Positions 44,250 through 52,989 are shown, counted from the stretch's first letter. The stretch: DNA of 64,000 bases from Saccharopolyspora rhizosphaerae (GCF_003931915.1 NZ_RSAA01000017.1:281544-345543); one strand, 5' to 3'. Notes: generated by a model from the letters alone, not told the origin. Translations and numbers: made by a program.

Positions 44250-45137
44250 ATGCGCGTGGTTGTCGCCGGTTCGTCGGGGTTGATCGGTACGTCGCTGGTG
44301 GCCGGGCTCCGGCGGGCCGGGCACGACGTGGTGCGGCTGGTCCGGCGCCTGCCCGCCGCCGCGGACGAACGCGGCTGGGACCCCGGCACCGGCGAGCTGG
44401 ACGCCGACGCCCTGGAGGGCGCCGACGCGGTGATCAACCTCAGCGGTCCGGGCATCGGCGACCAGCGCTGGACCCCCGAGCGCAAGCGGCACCTGCTCCA
44501 GGCCCGCGTGCGGGCCACCGAGGTGATCGCGAAGGCGGTGGCCGAGTCCGGCGTTCCGGTGCTGGCCAACGCCTCGGCGGTCGGCTACTACGGCGACACC
44601 GGATCTCACCCGGTCACCGAGACCTCGCCTCCCGGTGCGGATTTCCTGGCCGGGTTGTGCCGGCGTTGGGAGGCCGCGACCGCTCCGGCCGTCGCGGCCG
44701 GAGCACGGGTCGTGCTGCTGCGCAGCGGCCTGGTGATCGCCCCGTCGGGAGGTCTGCTCGGCAAGCTCGAGCCGCTGTTCACGTTCGGGCTGGGCGGGCG
44801 GCTGGGCGCCGGGAAGCAGTACATGCCGTGGATCTCGCTGGAGGACGAGGTGGCCGCGCTCCGCTTCGCGGTGGAGACCCCCGACATCTCAGGTCCGGTG
44901 AACCTCACCGGCCCGGCCCCGGTCACCAACGCCGAGTTCACCCGCGCGCTCGGCGAGGCCCTGGGTCGCCCGGCTCCGTGGATCGTGCCGGGTTTCGCGC
45001 TGCGCCTGATCATGGGCGAGCTGGCCGACACGGCGCTGACCGGCCAGCGCGCGATGCCGACCGTGCTGGAGGCCCACGGGTTCAGCTTCCAGCACCCGAC
45101 GCTCGGTGCGGCCCTGGCCGCGGCTACCGGGAAGTAG
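44250..45137 (+). CDS. TIGR01777-type NAD(P)-dependent epimerase
   Basis: The 295-aa protein is a short-chain dehydrogenase-fold enzyme: nucleotide motif VVVAGSSGLIGTSLVAGLRR, NASAVGYYGDTGSHPVTE with the Tyr of the active site, and the C-terminal DUF1731-like region (LGEALGRPAPWIVPGFALRL). The substrate is unknown. Rv2216 holds the same place between the E2 gene and lipB in mycobacteria, which suggests an old link with lipoyl metabolism or simple conserved order. Confidence 0.9.
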   Translation: MRVVVAGSSGLIGTSLVAGLRRAGHDVVRLVRRLPAAADERGWDPGTGELDADALEGADAVINLSGPGIGDQRWTPERKRHLLQARVRATEVIAKAVAESGVPVLANASAVGYYGDTGSHPVTETSPPGADFLAGLCRRWEAATAPAVAAGARVVLLRSGLVIAPSGGLLGKLEPLFTFGLGGRLGAGKQYMPWISLEDEVAALRFAVETPDISGPVNLTGPAPVTNAEFTRALGEALGRPAPWIVPGFALRLIMGELADTALTGQRAMPTVLEAHGFSFQHPTLGAALAAATGK

Positions 45138-45170
45138 CCGACCTTCGGCTGGAAGGCGGTGCGCGAGGCG

Positions 45171-45176
45171 TAGCCT
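45171..45176 (+). promoter_or_regulatory. -10 element, leaderless start of lipB
   Basis: TAGCCT, 6 nt before the GTG at 45183. The flanks (GGCG before, G after, CCGTGA at the start) match those of the lipA promoter. Confidence 0.6.
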
Positions 45177-45182
45177 GACGCC

Positions 45183-45929
45183 GTGAGTCGTGCCAACACT
45201 TCGTGTCGCACCTCGGCCGAACCGATGGCCGTGCGCCACCTGGGAACCATCGATTACCTGGACGCCTGGGACCTGCAGCGCGAGCTGGCCTGCGGTCGCG
45301 TGGAAGGCGAGAACCCGGACACCCTCCTGCTGCTGGAGCACCCCTCGGTCTACACGGCGGGCAAGCGGACCCAGCCGGAGGACCGTCCCACCGACGGCAC
45401 GCCGGTCATCGACGTCGACCGGGGCGGCAAGATCACGTGGCACGGCCCCGGTCAGATCGTCGGCTACCCGATCGTGCAGCTGACCGACCCGATCGACGTC
45501 GTGGACTACGTGCGCCGCCTCGAGCAGGCGTTGATCCACGTCTGCGACCGGTTCGGCTTGGACGCCGGCCGGGTCGAGGGCCGCAGCGGCGTGTGGTTGC
45601 CCGCGGTCGACGGGCGCCCGGAGCGCAAGATCGCCGCCATCGGCATCCGCGTGCAGCGCGGCGTGACGATGCACGGGCTCGAGCTCAACTGCAACGCCGA
45701 CCTCCGCGAGTTCGAGCGGATCGTCCCGTGCGGCATCGCCGATGCCGGGACCACGTCGCTGTCGGCCGAACTGGGCCGCGACGTGCCGGTGGGCGAGGCG
45801 TACCCGCTGGTCGAGCAGGCCGTGCAGGACGCGTTGGACGGCCGCCTGGGACTCACCGAGCGCAACATCCCGCGCAGCCGCCCCGCCGCTGCGGGCGTCA
45901 CGCTGGCACTGGACCCGAGCTTGCGCTGA
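45183..45929 (+). CDS. lipB: Octanoyltransferase
   Basis: The 248-aa enzyme moves octanoyl groups from acyl carrier protein to lipoyl domains. Motifs include [37 protein letters not shown], the catalytic Lys in [18 protein letters not shown] and the catalytic Cys in [16 protein letters not shown]. The GTG at 45183 is fixed by the leaderless -10; an internal ATG at 45225 is an alternative. LipA, which inserts sulfur, lies 8 kb downstream instead of adjacent. Confidence 0.95.
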   Translation: MSRANTSCRTSAEPMAVRHLGTIDYLDAWDLQRELACGRVEGENPDTLLLLEHPSVYTAGKRTQPEDRPTDGTPVIDVDRGGKITWHGPGQIVGYPIVQLTDPIDVVDYVRRLEQALIHVCDRFGLDAGRVEGRSGVWLPAVDGRPERKIAAIGIRVQRGVTMHGLELNCNADLREFERIVPCGIADAGTTSLSAELGRDVPVGEAYPLVEQAVQDALDGRLGLTERNIPRSRPAAAGVTLALDPSLR

Positions 45930-45985
45930 CACACCTGACTCCACTCCTCTAGTATTCCGGAACAACGGAGAACTGGAGGAGTGGC

Positions 45986-47068
45986 ATGTCGCTGTCCCGT
46001 CGAAGCCTGCTCGCCGCCGCCGGAGCCACGGCTCCCCTGCTGCTGACCCGCCCCGCACACGCGGCCCCACCGGACCTGACCACTCCCGAGGGGTGGCTGT
46101 CCTGGATCGCCGCTCACCGCGACCAGCTGAGCGTGGTGCTCGACGACGGTCGCGGCGGCCGGCTGCACCACCGCGCGGACCTCGCACGACCGCTGGCCTC
46201 CGCGGTGAAGGTGCTGCACCTCGCCGCCTACGCCGACGCGGTCGCGGCAGGCCGGCTCGACCCCCGCGAGCAGGTGCGGGTCGGTGACTGGGAGCGCTAC
46301 TACGTGCCCACCGACGGGGGCGCTCACCCCGCGAGCTTGCGCCACCTCGGCGTGCCGCTCGACGAGAACGGCCTGCACGCGGCGGATCCCCAGCACCGGG
46401 TGGCGCTCGACGACCTCGCAGCGGTGATGATCTTGTTCAGCGACAGCGCCGTGCCGGACCTGCTGCGCGACCGGCTGGGTGCCGACGCCGTGGCCCGGGC
46501 CGCGACCGTGCGCGGCTGGCCGGACGCCGACGTGCGGTCGTTCTCCGCCGAGCACCTGTTCCTGGCACTGCCCGAAACCGCGCCTCCTGCAGGACTTCCC
46601 GTCGACGCGCGGCGGGCCTGGGGTTTCGCCCTCGAACAGCGGTACCGCGACGATCCGGCGCTGCGCGCGGAGGCGGTGCGGCGGCTGGAAGCCGGTGTGC
46701 CCGGCTACCCGGCGCAGGTGGTGTGGGCGTCGGCAACCTCGGCCGGATCCGCCGAGCAGTTGGCCGCGGTGCACCGCGCGCTCAGCACCGGAGGCGGTCT
46801 CGCGCGGGAACACCTGGAGCGTCCGCTGGCCGGTTCCCTGCCACCGGGTGTGCTCGGCATCGGACTCAAGGGCGGCAGCCTTCCCGGTGTGCTGACCAGC
46901 GGGATCTCGGTGCGGCGGGAGGACCGGACGCTGGGCTGGGGCGCACTGCTGGCGCACGGCGACATCAACGCCGAGCAGCTGAGCACCGGTGACCCCGGAC
47001 TTCCGCTGCTGCTGGCGATCGAGGACGCGCGCTGGCGGGACCGGCTGGCGGCGGCGCTGGGTCGCTGA
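45986..47068 (+). CDS. Tat-exported serine hydrolase, beta-lactamase/PBP-like
   Basis: The 360-aa protein begins MSLSRRSLLAAAGATAPLLL with a twin-arginine motif (SRRSLLA) and Ala-X-Ala at residue ~29. The class A beta-lactamase-like fold shows the Ser-X-X-Lys tetrad in PLASAVKVLHLAAYAD, a Ser-Asp-Ser in place of SDN (ILFSDSAVPDLL) and a KGG in place of KTG (GLKGGSLPGVLTSG). It could be a beta-lactamase, an esterase or a D,D-peptidase; the altered second motif makes a true beta-lactamase less certain. GGAGGAG precedes the ATG. The ArsR-like gene follows after 14 bp. Confidence 0.85.
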   Translation: MSLSRRSLLAAAGATAPLLLTRPAHAAPPDLTTPEGWLSWIAAHRDQLSVVLDDGRGGRLHHRADLARPLASAVKVLHLAAYADAVAAGRLDPREQVRVGDWERYYVPTDGGAHPASLRHLGVPLDENGLHAADPQHRVALDDLAAVMILFSDSAVPDLLRDRLGADAVARAATVRGWPDADVRSFSAEHLFLALPETAPPAGLPVDARRAWGFALEQRYRDDPALRAEAVRRLEAGVPGYPAQVVWASATSAGSAEQLAAVHRALSTGGGLAREHLERPLAGSLPPGVLGIGLKGGSLPGVLTSGISVRREDRTLGWGALLAHGDINAEQLSTGDPGLPLLLAIEDARWRDRLAAALGR

Positions 47069-47082
47069 GGCAAGCTCGTCGC

Positions 47083-47547
47083 GTGGACTTGCAACAGCGC
47101 GTCGAAGCCCTCGAAGCCCGCGTGGCCGCTCTGGAAGCCGGGCGCTCCGCGGATGCGGAGCCCGCCGAGCCGAGCGGTGGCCACCTGCGCTACGAGGGCC
47201 ACCTGACCGAGCCCGTCGAGCTGGACTGGAGCATCCAGGTCGACCCCGCCCGGGTGCTCGACCTGCCCGACGGTCCGCGCACCGACGTCCTGGCCGCGCT
47301 CGGCCACCCGGCCCGCGCGGCCATCGTGCGGCTGCTGGCGACCCGGGGTCCGCAACCGGCGGCCGCTCTGCACGAGGCCGCCGAGCTCGGCTCGACGGGC
47401 CGCCTCTACCACCACCTCAAGGCCCTCACCTCGGCGAACCTCGTCGAGCAGGACAAGCGCGGCTCCTACCGCCTGCGCCCGCAGGCCGCCATCCCCGCCC
47501 TGCTGCTGCTCACCGCCGCCTCGGACATCGCCGACCAGCTCCGCTGA
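47083..47547 (+). CDS. ArsR-like winged-helix regulator
   Basis: The 154-aa protein starts with a short heptad segment (QQRVEALEARVAALEAG), then a ~35-residue linker and a winged helix-turn-helix (LAALGHPARAAIVRLLATRG, STGRLYHHLKALTSANLVEQ, DKRGSYRLRP). It lacks the metal-binding cysteines of ArsR/SmtB sensors. Being co-transcribed with the serine hydrolase it may control that gene. The leading coiled coil probably drives dimerisation. Confidence 0.85.
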   Translation: MDLQQRVEALEARVAALEAGRSADAEPAEPSGGHLRYEGHLTEPVELDWSIQVDPARVLDLPDGPRTDVLAALGHPARAAIVRLLATRGPQPAAALHEAAELGSTGRLYHHLKALTSANLVEQDKRGSYRLRPQAAIPALLLLTAASDIADQLR

Positions 47548-47573
47548 CGCGCCAAGCCGGCGCATCGCCGCGA

Positions 47574-47639
47574 GTCACCCGTTGAGGGGGTGGTGAGACA
47601 TGTCGCGCGAGATGTCTGCCCACCCCCTCAACGGGTGAC
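47574..47639. repeat. Composite hairpin: perfect 20-bp inverted repeat enclosing the 20-bp palindromic element
   Basis: GTCACCCGTTGAGGGGGTGG (47574-47593) and CCACCCCCTCAACGGGTGAC (47620-47639) are perfectly complementary. Their 26-nt loop holds the palindromic element GACATGTCGCGCGAGATGTC (47597-47616). It lies between convergent genes and may end both transcripts, but the structure is much larger than usual and has no T-run. Three degenerate copies of the inner element lie at 24038-24175. Confidence 0.8.
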
Positions 47640-47685
47640 GAGCGCGCTGAGTCCTGCGCCTGGAGCGGCGCGATCGTGGTCCGCG

Positions 47686-50535
47686 CTACGGCCGCCTGGT
47701 GGGCAGGGCCGCGCGGAGGACTTCGGCGAGGTGGACGGCTCGGCGAGAGGTGCCTTGGGCGATCTGGGTGCGGCAGGAGAAGCCGTCGGCGAGGACCAGC
47801 GCCTCCTCGCCCGCCTGGCGGACCTTCGGGTAGAGCTCGCGTTCGGCGCAGGCCTGGGAGACCTCCCAGTGGCCCGGTTCGAAGCCGAAGTTGCCCGCGA
47901 GACCGCAACACCCGGCCGAGATGACGTCCGGGTCCACGCCGAGCCGCGCCAGCAGCGACCGGTCGGGCTCCCAGCTGCCCTTGGCCTCCTGGTGGCAGTG
48001 GACCTGGGCGATCGCCTCGACGTCGAGCCGCTCGAACGGCAACGGCCCGCCGTGGGCGGCGACGAACTCCGCGAACGTGCTGGTCTGCGCGGCGAGCCGT
48101 TCGGCCCGCGAGTCCCCGGGCAGCAGCTCGATCGCCTCCTCGCGCAGCTGGACCGTGCAGGACGGCTCGAGCCCGATCACGACGCGGCCGGCGTTCAGGT
48201 GCGGCGCGAGCGACGCCAGCGAGCGGGCCAGGACCTCCCGGGCCGTGCCGAGCTGACCGGTCGAGTGCCAGGTCAGACCGCAGCAGACGCCCCCGTCCGG
48301 GAGCACCACGCGGTACCCCAGCGCTTCCAGGACTTCCACCGCCGCTTCGCCGACCTCGGGGCTCAGGTAGTTGGTGAAGGTGTCCGGCCACAGCACCACC
48401 GTCTCGCCCCCGCGGGCGTCACGGCGCCGCAGCCGACGGGCCAGCGACGGGGACGCGAAGCGGGGGACGTCCCGCCGCGGCTCGATCCCGCCCAGTCGTT
48501 TGACCACCGCCAACACCGGCCGCATGGCCAGCAGCAGGTTCACCAGCGCAGCAAGGCCGGGAACCGCCGACACCAACCGGGTCCACACCGGCAGCCAGCC
48601 CATCGACCAGTGCGCCCTCGGCCGCCGCCGGCCGCTGTAGTGGTGGTGCAGGAACTCGGCCTTGTAGGTGGCCATGTCGACGTTGACCGGGCAGTCGGTG
48701 GCGCAGGCCTTGCACGACAGGCACAGGTCGAGCGCCTCCAAGGCCTCCGACGAGCGCCAACCGTCCACGACGGACTCACCGCGCAGCATCTCGGCCAGCA
48801 CCCGCGCCCGCCCGCGGGTCGAGTGCACCTCGTCGCGGGTCACCTTGAACGACGGGCACATGCTGCCGGTGTCGAGCTTGCGGCAGGCGCCGACGCCGAC
48901 GCACCGGTTCACGGCCGCGGAGAACGACCCCCGGTCCCGGCTCAGCGCGTGCACCGGGGTGACCTCCAGCGACCGGTGCCCCGGGCCCGGACGCACCCCG
49001 ACGTCGAGCGGCGCCGGATCCACCAGCACCTCGGGGTTGAGCACCCCGCGCGGGTCGAAGACCTGCTTGAACTCGTCGAAGCAGGCACGTGCCTCGCGGG
49101 AGTACATGTGCCGCAGCAGTTCTGAGCGCGCCCGCCCGTCGCCGTGCTCGCCCGACACCGAACCGCCGTGGGAAGCGACCAGCCGGGCGGCTTCGGTGAT
49201 GAACGAGCGGTACGCGTCCAGCCCGGACTCGGTGCCCAGCTGGAAGTCCACCCTCAGGTGCAGGCAGCCCTCGCCGAAGTGCCCGAACGGCACCCCCCGC
49301 AGACCGTGGGAGTCCAGCAGCGCGTAGAGGTCTCGCAGGTAGGCGGCCAGGTTCGCGGGCGGGACGGCGGAATCCTCCCACCCGGGCCACGCTTCACCGC
49401 CGTCGGCCAGGCGCGTGACGATGCCCGCGCCACCTTCCCGGATCCGCCACAGCTCCCGGGTCCGGTCGGGGTCGGTCACCACCAGTGAGTCCGCCCCGTC
49501 GATCCGCGAGACCGCCAGCCGCCCCAGCTCGTGCGCACGCCGCTCCGCTTCCTCCTGGGTCTCGCCCCCGGCCTCGCAGTACAGCCACGCGTGACCGTGG
49601 GGCAGTTCCTCGTCGGCGTCCTCCCGGCCGGGCCGGGAGCGCAGCGCCGCGAGCAGGTCTGCACCCATGCCCTCGACGGTCAGCGCTCCGGCTGCCGCCA
49701 GTTCGGGTGCGACTGCGGCCGCCCGGTAGACGTCCGGGAAGCCGATCACCGCGAGCGCTCGCGCAGCCGGGACGGGAACGAGGCGGACGGTGGCCTCGGT
49801 GAGGACCCCGCAGGTGCTCTCGCTGCCGACCAGGGCCTTGGCCAGGTCGAACCCGCGTTCCGGCAGCAGGTGCTGGAGCCCGTACCCGGAGACCTGGCGG
49901 CTGAACCGACCGAGCTCGGTGCGCAGCACCGCGAGGTTGCTCGACACCAGTTCCCGCAACCGCGCGTCCAGCTCCGGGTCGTCGCTGCCGGTCGCGGTGG
50001 CGCTCATCGCGGAGCCGTCCGCGCGGATCACCCGCAGTGCCACGACGTTGTCAGCGGTGGTGCCCCACACGACCGAGTGCGCGCCGCAGGCGTTGTTGCC
50101 GATCATGCCGCCGATCGTGCAGCGCGAGTGGGTGGAGGGATCAGGCGCGAAGGTCAGCCCGTGCACCGCGGCGGCGGCTCGCAGGTCGTCGAGCACGACG
50201 CCCGGCTGCACCCGCGCGGTCCGGGCCTGCGGGTCGATCTCCAGGATGCGGTCCATCCGCCGCGAGAAGTCCAGCACCACACCGGATCCGATGGCGTTGC
50301 CCGCCACCGACGTCCCGCCGCCTCGCGCGGTCACCGGGGTTTCGGCGTCGGCCGCCGCCCGCACGACGAGGGCGACGTCGGCCTCGGTCTCGGGCTCGAC
50401 GACCGCGAGCGGCACCCGCCGGTAGATCGAGGCGTCGGAGGCGTAGGCCGCCAGGGCGGTCCGGTCGGTCCGCACCTTGCCGGGCAGCGCTGCGCCGAGC
50501 TCCCGCTGCAACGACCCCGCGTCCACGTGCGACAC
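47686..50535 (-). CDS. FAD-linked oxidase fused to Fe-S/CCG dehydrogenase (D-2-hydroxyglutarate/lactate dehydrogenase type)
   Basis: The ~949-aa protein combines the two subunits of glycolate or lactate oxidases. The N-terminal half is a PCMH FAD domain (VTARGGGTSVAGNAIGSG, CTIGGMIGNNACGAHSVVWG) with the FAD-oxidase C-terminal domain (SGEHGDGRARSELL, VFDPRGVLNPEVLVDP). Then come two 4Fe-4S sites (NRCVGVGACRKLDTGSMCPS and CLSCKACATDCP) and two CCG domains (GVCCGLTWHSTGQL and AGCCGLAGNFGFE). The layout matches YdiJ-type D-2-hydroxyglutarate dehydrogenases; D-lactate is possible. The GTG at 50535 has GGAGG five nt upstream; the frame is open to 50601. Confidence 0.9.
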   Translation of the reverse strand: MSHVDAGSLQRELGAALPGKVRTDRTALAAYASDASIYRRVPLAVVEPETEADVALVVRAAADAETPVTARGGGTSVAGNAIGSGVVLDFSRRMDRILEIDPQARTARVQPGVVLDDLRAAAAVHGLTFAPDPSTHSRCTIGGMIGNNACGAHSVVWGTTADNVVALRVIRADGSAMSATATGSDDPELDARLRELVSSNLAVLRTELGRFSRQVSGYGLQHLLPERGFDLAKALVGSESTCGVLTEATVRLVPVPAARALAVIGFPDVYRAAAVAPELAAAGALTVEGMGADLLAALRSRPGREDADEELPHGHAWLYCEAGGETQEEAERRAHELGRLAVSRIDGADSLVVTDPDRTRELWRIREGGAGIVTRLADGGEAWPGWEDSAVPPANLAAYLRDLYALLDSHGLRGVPFGHFGEGCLHLRVDFQLGTESGLDAYRSFITEAARLVASHGGSVSGEHGDGRARSELLRHMYSREARACFDEFKQVFDPRGVLNPEVLVDPAPLDVGVRPGPGHRSLEVTPVHALSRDRGSFSAAVNRCVGVGACRKLDTGSMCPSFKVTRDEVHSTRGRARVLAEMLRGESVVDGWRSSEALEALDLCLSCKACATDCPVNVDMATYKAEFLHHHYSGRRRPRAHWSMGWLPVWTRLVSAVPGLAALVNLLLAMRPVLAVVKRLGGIEPRRDVPRFASPSLARRLRRRDARGGETVVLWPDTFTNYLSPEVGEAAVEVLEALGYRVVLPDGGVCCGLTWHSTGQLGTAREVLARSLASLAPHLNAGRVVIGLEPSCTVQLREEAIELLPGDSRAERLAAQTSTFAEFVAAHGGPLPFERLDVEAIAQVHCHQEAKGSWEPDRSLLARLGVDPDVISAGCCGLAGNFGFEPGHWEVSQACAERELYPKVRQAGEEALVLADGFSCRTQIAQGTSRRAVHLAEVLRAALPTRRP

Positions 50536-50726
50536 CACGACCTCCCACCGCACCCGCGGGACGACCCGCCCCGCCGGTTGCACCGCTGACACCACCTGCA
50601 CCGCGCGCTCGAGCCCGAGGCTCGAGCACCGGCGGGAACCCTATGTTCGCGGCATCAGGCGGGGAACCCCCGCGCCCCCGGTGTGGTGCGCGGCCCCTGG
50701 CGGAACCGCGCACCGCGCAGGAGGTC

Positions 50727-51671
50727 TCACAGCTGCGGGGCGACCCGCTCGGCGACGAGGTCGAGGTGGTCGAGGTCGGTGAGGTCGAGAACTTGCAGGT
50801 ACAGCCGGCTGATGCCGGTGCGCTGCCGCCAGGTCCCGATCGTGTCGACGACCTCGTCCGGGGTTCCGGCCAGACCGTTGGCGCGCAGCTCGTCGACCTC
50901 TCGGCCGATCGCTTCCGCACGGCGGGCGAGCTGGGCCTCGTCCTCACCCACGCACAGCACCAGAGCGGCCGACCGGACGATCTCACCGCTGTCGCGGCCG
51001 ATCTCCTCGCAAGCCGCGTCGACGCGCTCGAACTGCGCGGCCGCGGTGTGGACGTCGGCGAACGGCACGTTGAACTCGTCCGCGAACCGCGCGGCCAGCG
51101 CCGGCGTGCGCTTCTTGCCCCCGCCCCCGATCAGCACCGGCGGGCGCGGGCGCTGGGCAGGCTTGGGCAACGCCGGGGAGTCGGTGAGCTGGTAGTGCTT
51201 CCCGTCGAAGGAGAACGTCCGTCCCTCCGGGGTCTCCCACAGACCGGTGATGATCTCCAGCTGCTCGGCGTAGCGGTCGAACCGCTCCCCCAGCGCCGGG
51301 AACGGGATGCCGTAGGCGGTGTGCTCCTCCTCGTACCAACCGCTGCCCAGTCCGAACTCGACGCGACCGCCGGACATCTGGTCGACCTGCGCGACGGCGA
51401 TGGCCAACGGTCCGGGCAGCCGGAACGTGCCCGCCGTCATCAGGGTTCCCAGCCGGAGGCGGCTGGTCTCGCGGGCGAGGCCGCCGAGCGTCACCCAGGC
51501 GTCCGTCGGGCCGGGCTCACCCGACACCGACCCCATCTTCAGGTAGTGGTCGGAGCGGAAGAACGCGTCGTAGCCGGTGTCCTCGGCGCGCTTGGCGACG
51601 CGCAGCAAGTCGTCGTAGCTCGCGCCCTGCTGGGGCTCGGTGAAGATCCGCAACGTGAAGTTCGCTGTCAC
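50727..51671 (-). CDS. LLM-class F420-dependent oxidoreductase
   Basis: The 314-aa protein is a luciferase-like TIM barrel: YDDLLRVAKRAEDTGYDAFF, RSDHYLKMGSVSGEPGPTDA, VDQMSGGRVEFGLGSGWYEE and PPVLIGGGGKKRTPALAARF. These motifs are typical of F420-using members in actinobacteria. The substrate is unknown. The GTG at 51671 has TACCCT eight nt upstream; the frame extends to 51743. Confidence 0.9.
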   Translation of the reverse strand: MTANFTLRIFTEPQQGASYDDLLRVAKRAEDTGYDAFFRSDHYLKMGSVSGEPGPTDAWVTLGGLARETSRLRLGTLMTAGTFRLPGPLAIAVAQVDQMSGGRVEFGLGSGWYEEEHTAYGIPFPALGERFDRYAEQLEIITGLWETPEGRTFSFDGKHYQLTDSPALPKPAQRPRPPVLIGGGGKKRTPALAARFADEFNVPFADVHTAAAQFERVDAACEEIGRDSGEIVRSAALVLCVGEDEAQLARRAEAIGREVDELRANGLAGTPDEVVDTIGTWRQRTGISRLYLQVLDLTDLDHLDLVAERVAPQL

Positions 51672-51679
51672 GACCCCCG

Positions 51680-51685
51680 AGGGTA
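51680..51685 (-). promoter_or_regulatory. Possible -10 element of LLM gene
   Basis: TACCCT on the minus strand, 8 nt before the GTG at 51671. The spacing is slightly long for a leaderless start. Confidence 0.35.
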
Positions 51686-51779
51686 GAAGCTGTGCACGGA
51701 TGCGGCGCAGCCACTGCTCGCCGCGAGGCCGCGCACCGGGCACGTGCGTCCGGCACGAGGCCCTCCCCCGCCGAGGCGG

Positions 51780-52382
51780 TCAGGACAGGCGGAGGCCGTT
51801 GAGCACCCGCTCGACGCACACCGCGATGTCGGCGCGCTCCTGCATCGGCGAGGAGGAACCGGCGATCGCGGTCGCCCCGGCCGACAGGGCACCGAACATG
51901 ATCCGCGCGAGGGCGTCCACGGGCAGGTCATCACCGATCTCGCCGGAGGACACCAGGTTGGCGACGACCGCGCGCAGCACCCCGAAGGTGTAGGCCTCCT
52001 CCGCCTCGCGCCAGCGGTTCCAGCCCATCACGGCGGGCCCGTCCTGCACGACGACGCGCTGGTATGAGGGCTCCAGGCAGACCTCGAGGAAAGCCCGCAG
52101 CCCGGAACGGGTGGCCTCCCACGGGTCTTCGGAGTCCGACACGACCTCCGACAGGCGCGCGACGACCCCCGCCTCCACAGCGCTGAACGCGGCCTCGAAG
52201 AGCGCCTGCTTGCCGCCGAAGTGGTGGTACAGCGCCCCTTTGGTGACCCGCGCCCGCTTGGCGATCTCGTCCAGCGACGTCTGCGAGTACCCGTGCTCGG
52301 TGAAGAGGTCCACAGCCGAATCCACCAACGCCTGCCGGGTTGCTTCGGAGTACTCGACGCGTCGGGGACGGGCTGTAGGCAT
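51780..52382 (-). CDS. TetR-family transcriptional repressor
   Basis: The 200-aa protein has an N-terminal TetR helix-turn-helix (ALVDSAVDLFTEHGYSQTSL, DEIAKRARVTKGALYHHFGG) and an all-helical ligand domain. The ATG at 52382 has AAGG eight nt upstream; a GTG at 52388 would leave only 2 nt. Two related inverted repeats with CATAC half-sites lie in the 110-bp gap to the divergent gene, so it probably represses itself and that neighbour. Its ligand is unknown. Confidence 0.92.
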   Translation of the reverse strand: MPTARPRRVEYSEATRQALVDSAVDLFTEHGYSQTSLDEIAKRARVTKGALYHHFGGKQALFEAAFSAVEAGVVARLSEVVSDSEDPWEATRSGLRAFLEVCLEPSYQRVVVQDGPAVMGWNRWREAEEAYTFGVLRAVVANLVSSGEIGDDLPVDALARIMFGALSAGATAIAGSSSPMQERADIAVCVERVLNGLRLS

Positions 52383-52396
52383 GTTCACAACCTTAT

Positions 52397-52415
52397 GACA
52401 TACCGACGGTACGAC
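52397..52415. promoter_or_regulatory. TetR operator 1 (imperfect)
   Basis: GACATACCGACGGTACGAC: GACATAC and GTACGAC arms around CGACG, with two departures from symmetry. It lies directly upstream of the tetR start. Confidence 0.6.
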
Positions 52416-52436
52416 GCCGTGCTACCGTGGGTGCGG

Positions 52437-52455
52437 GACATACCGACAGTATGTC
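52437..52455. promoter_or_regulatory. TetR operator 2 (perfect)
   Basis: GACATACCGACAGTATGTC: perfect 7-bp arms around CGACA. It is 40 bp centre to centre from operator 1, about four helical turns. Confidence 0.7.
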
Positions 52456-52492
52456 CCGCACCTGGGGTATCCCCGAAACCTGGAGGAGCGCC

Positions 52493-52984
52493 ATGAGTTG
52501 GAACGACTTCTACCAGCGGCAACAAGCGTTGGCCGAGGTCCTCGACAACGCTCGCCGCGACCTCGCCGCGGCTTTCGCAACCGTTCCAGGACCGTTCCGC
52601 GACGTCGACGAGCTGCTCGCCGCGCTGCACCACAAGTGGATGCAGCAGCTGACCGGGCGGGTCGACGTCGCGCTGACCGACACCGAGAGCGCTCCGCACG
52701 GCGACCGCGTCGAAGCGGTCACCCGCGCGTGGCGGAACGCCGCGAAGGAGAACTCCGGCTTGCGCGCCGCGCTCGACGTCCACGCCGACCACCCCGCGCT
52801 GGACGAGCCCACCGCGCGCGAGCACCGGGTGCTCGCGGTCGCCGCAGGCCTCGCCGAGGAGCACGAGCCGCCGCACGACATCGCTCGCGTCGGCCGCGCG
52901 TTCCTCCAGCTCCTGCGGGCCACTCCCGATCCGGAGCAGCAGGCCCGACCCAGCCGGCTCCGCAAGCTCATCCCGAGCTTCTGA
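52493..52984 (+). CDS. Hypothetical protein divergent from the TetR gene, 163 aa
   Basis: The soluble, mostly helical, acidic protein starts MSWNDFYQRQQALAEVLDNA with GGAGGAG just upstream of the ATG. Two blocks stand out: VDELLAALHHKWMQQLTGRV and a C-terminal PDPEQQARPSRLRKLIPSF. No family is recognised. Its promoter region holds both TetR-type operators, so it is probably the regulator's target, although it has no transporter or enzyme signature. Confidence 0.75.
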   Translation: MSWNDFYQRQQALAEVLDNARRDLAAAFATVPGPFRDVDELLAALHHKWMQQLTGRVDVALTDTESAPHGDRVEAVTRAWRNAAKENSGLRAALDVHADHPALDEPTAREHRVLAVAAGLAEEHEPPHDIARVGRAFLQLLRATPDPEQQARPSRLRKLIPSF

Positions 52985-52989
52985 TCACT

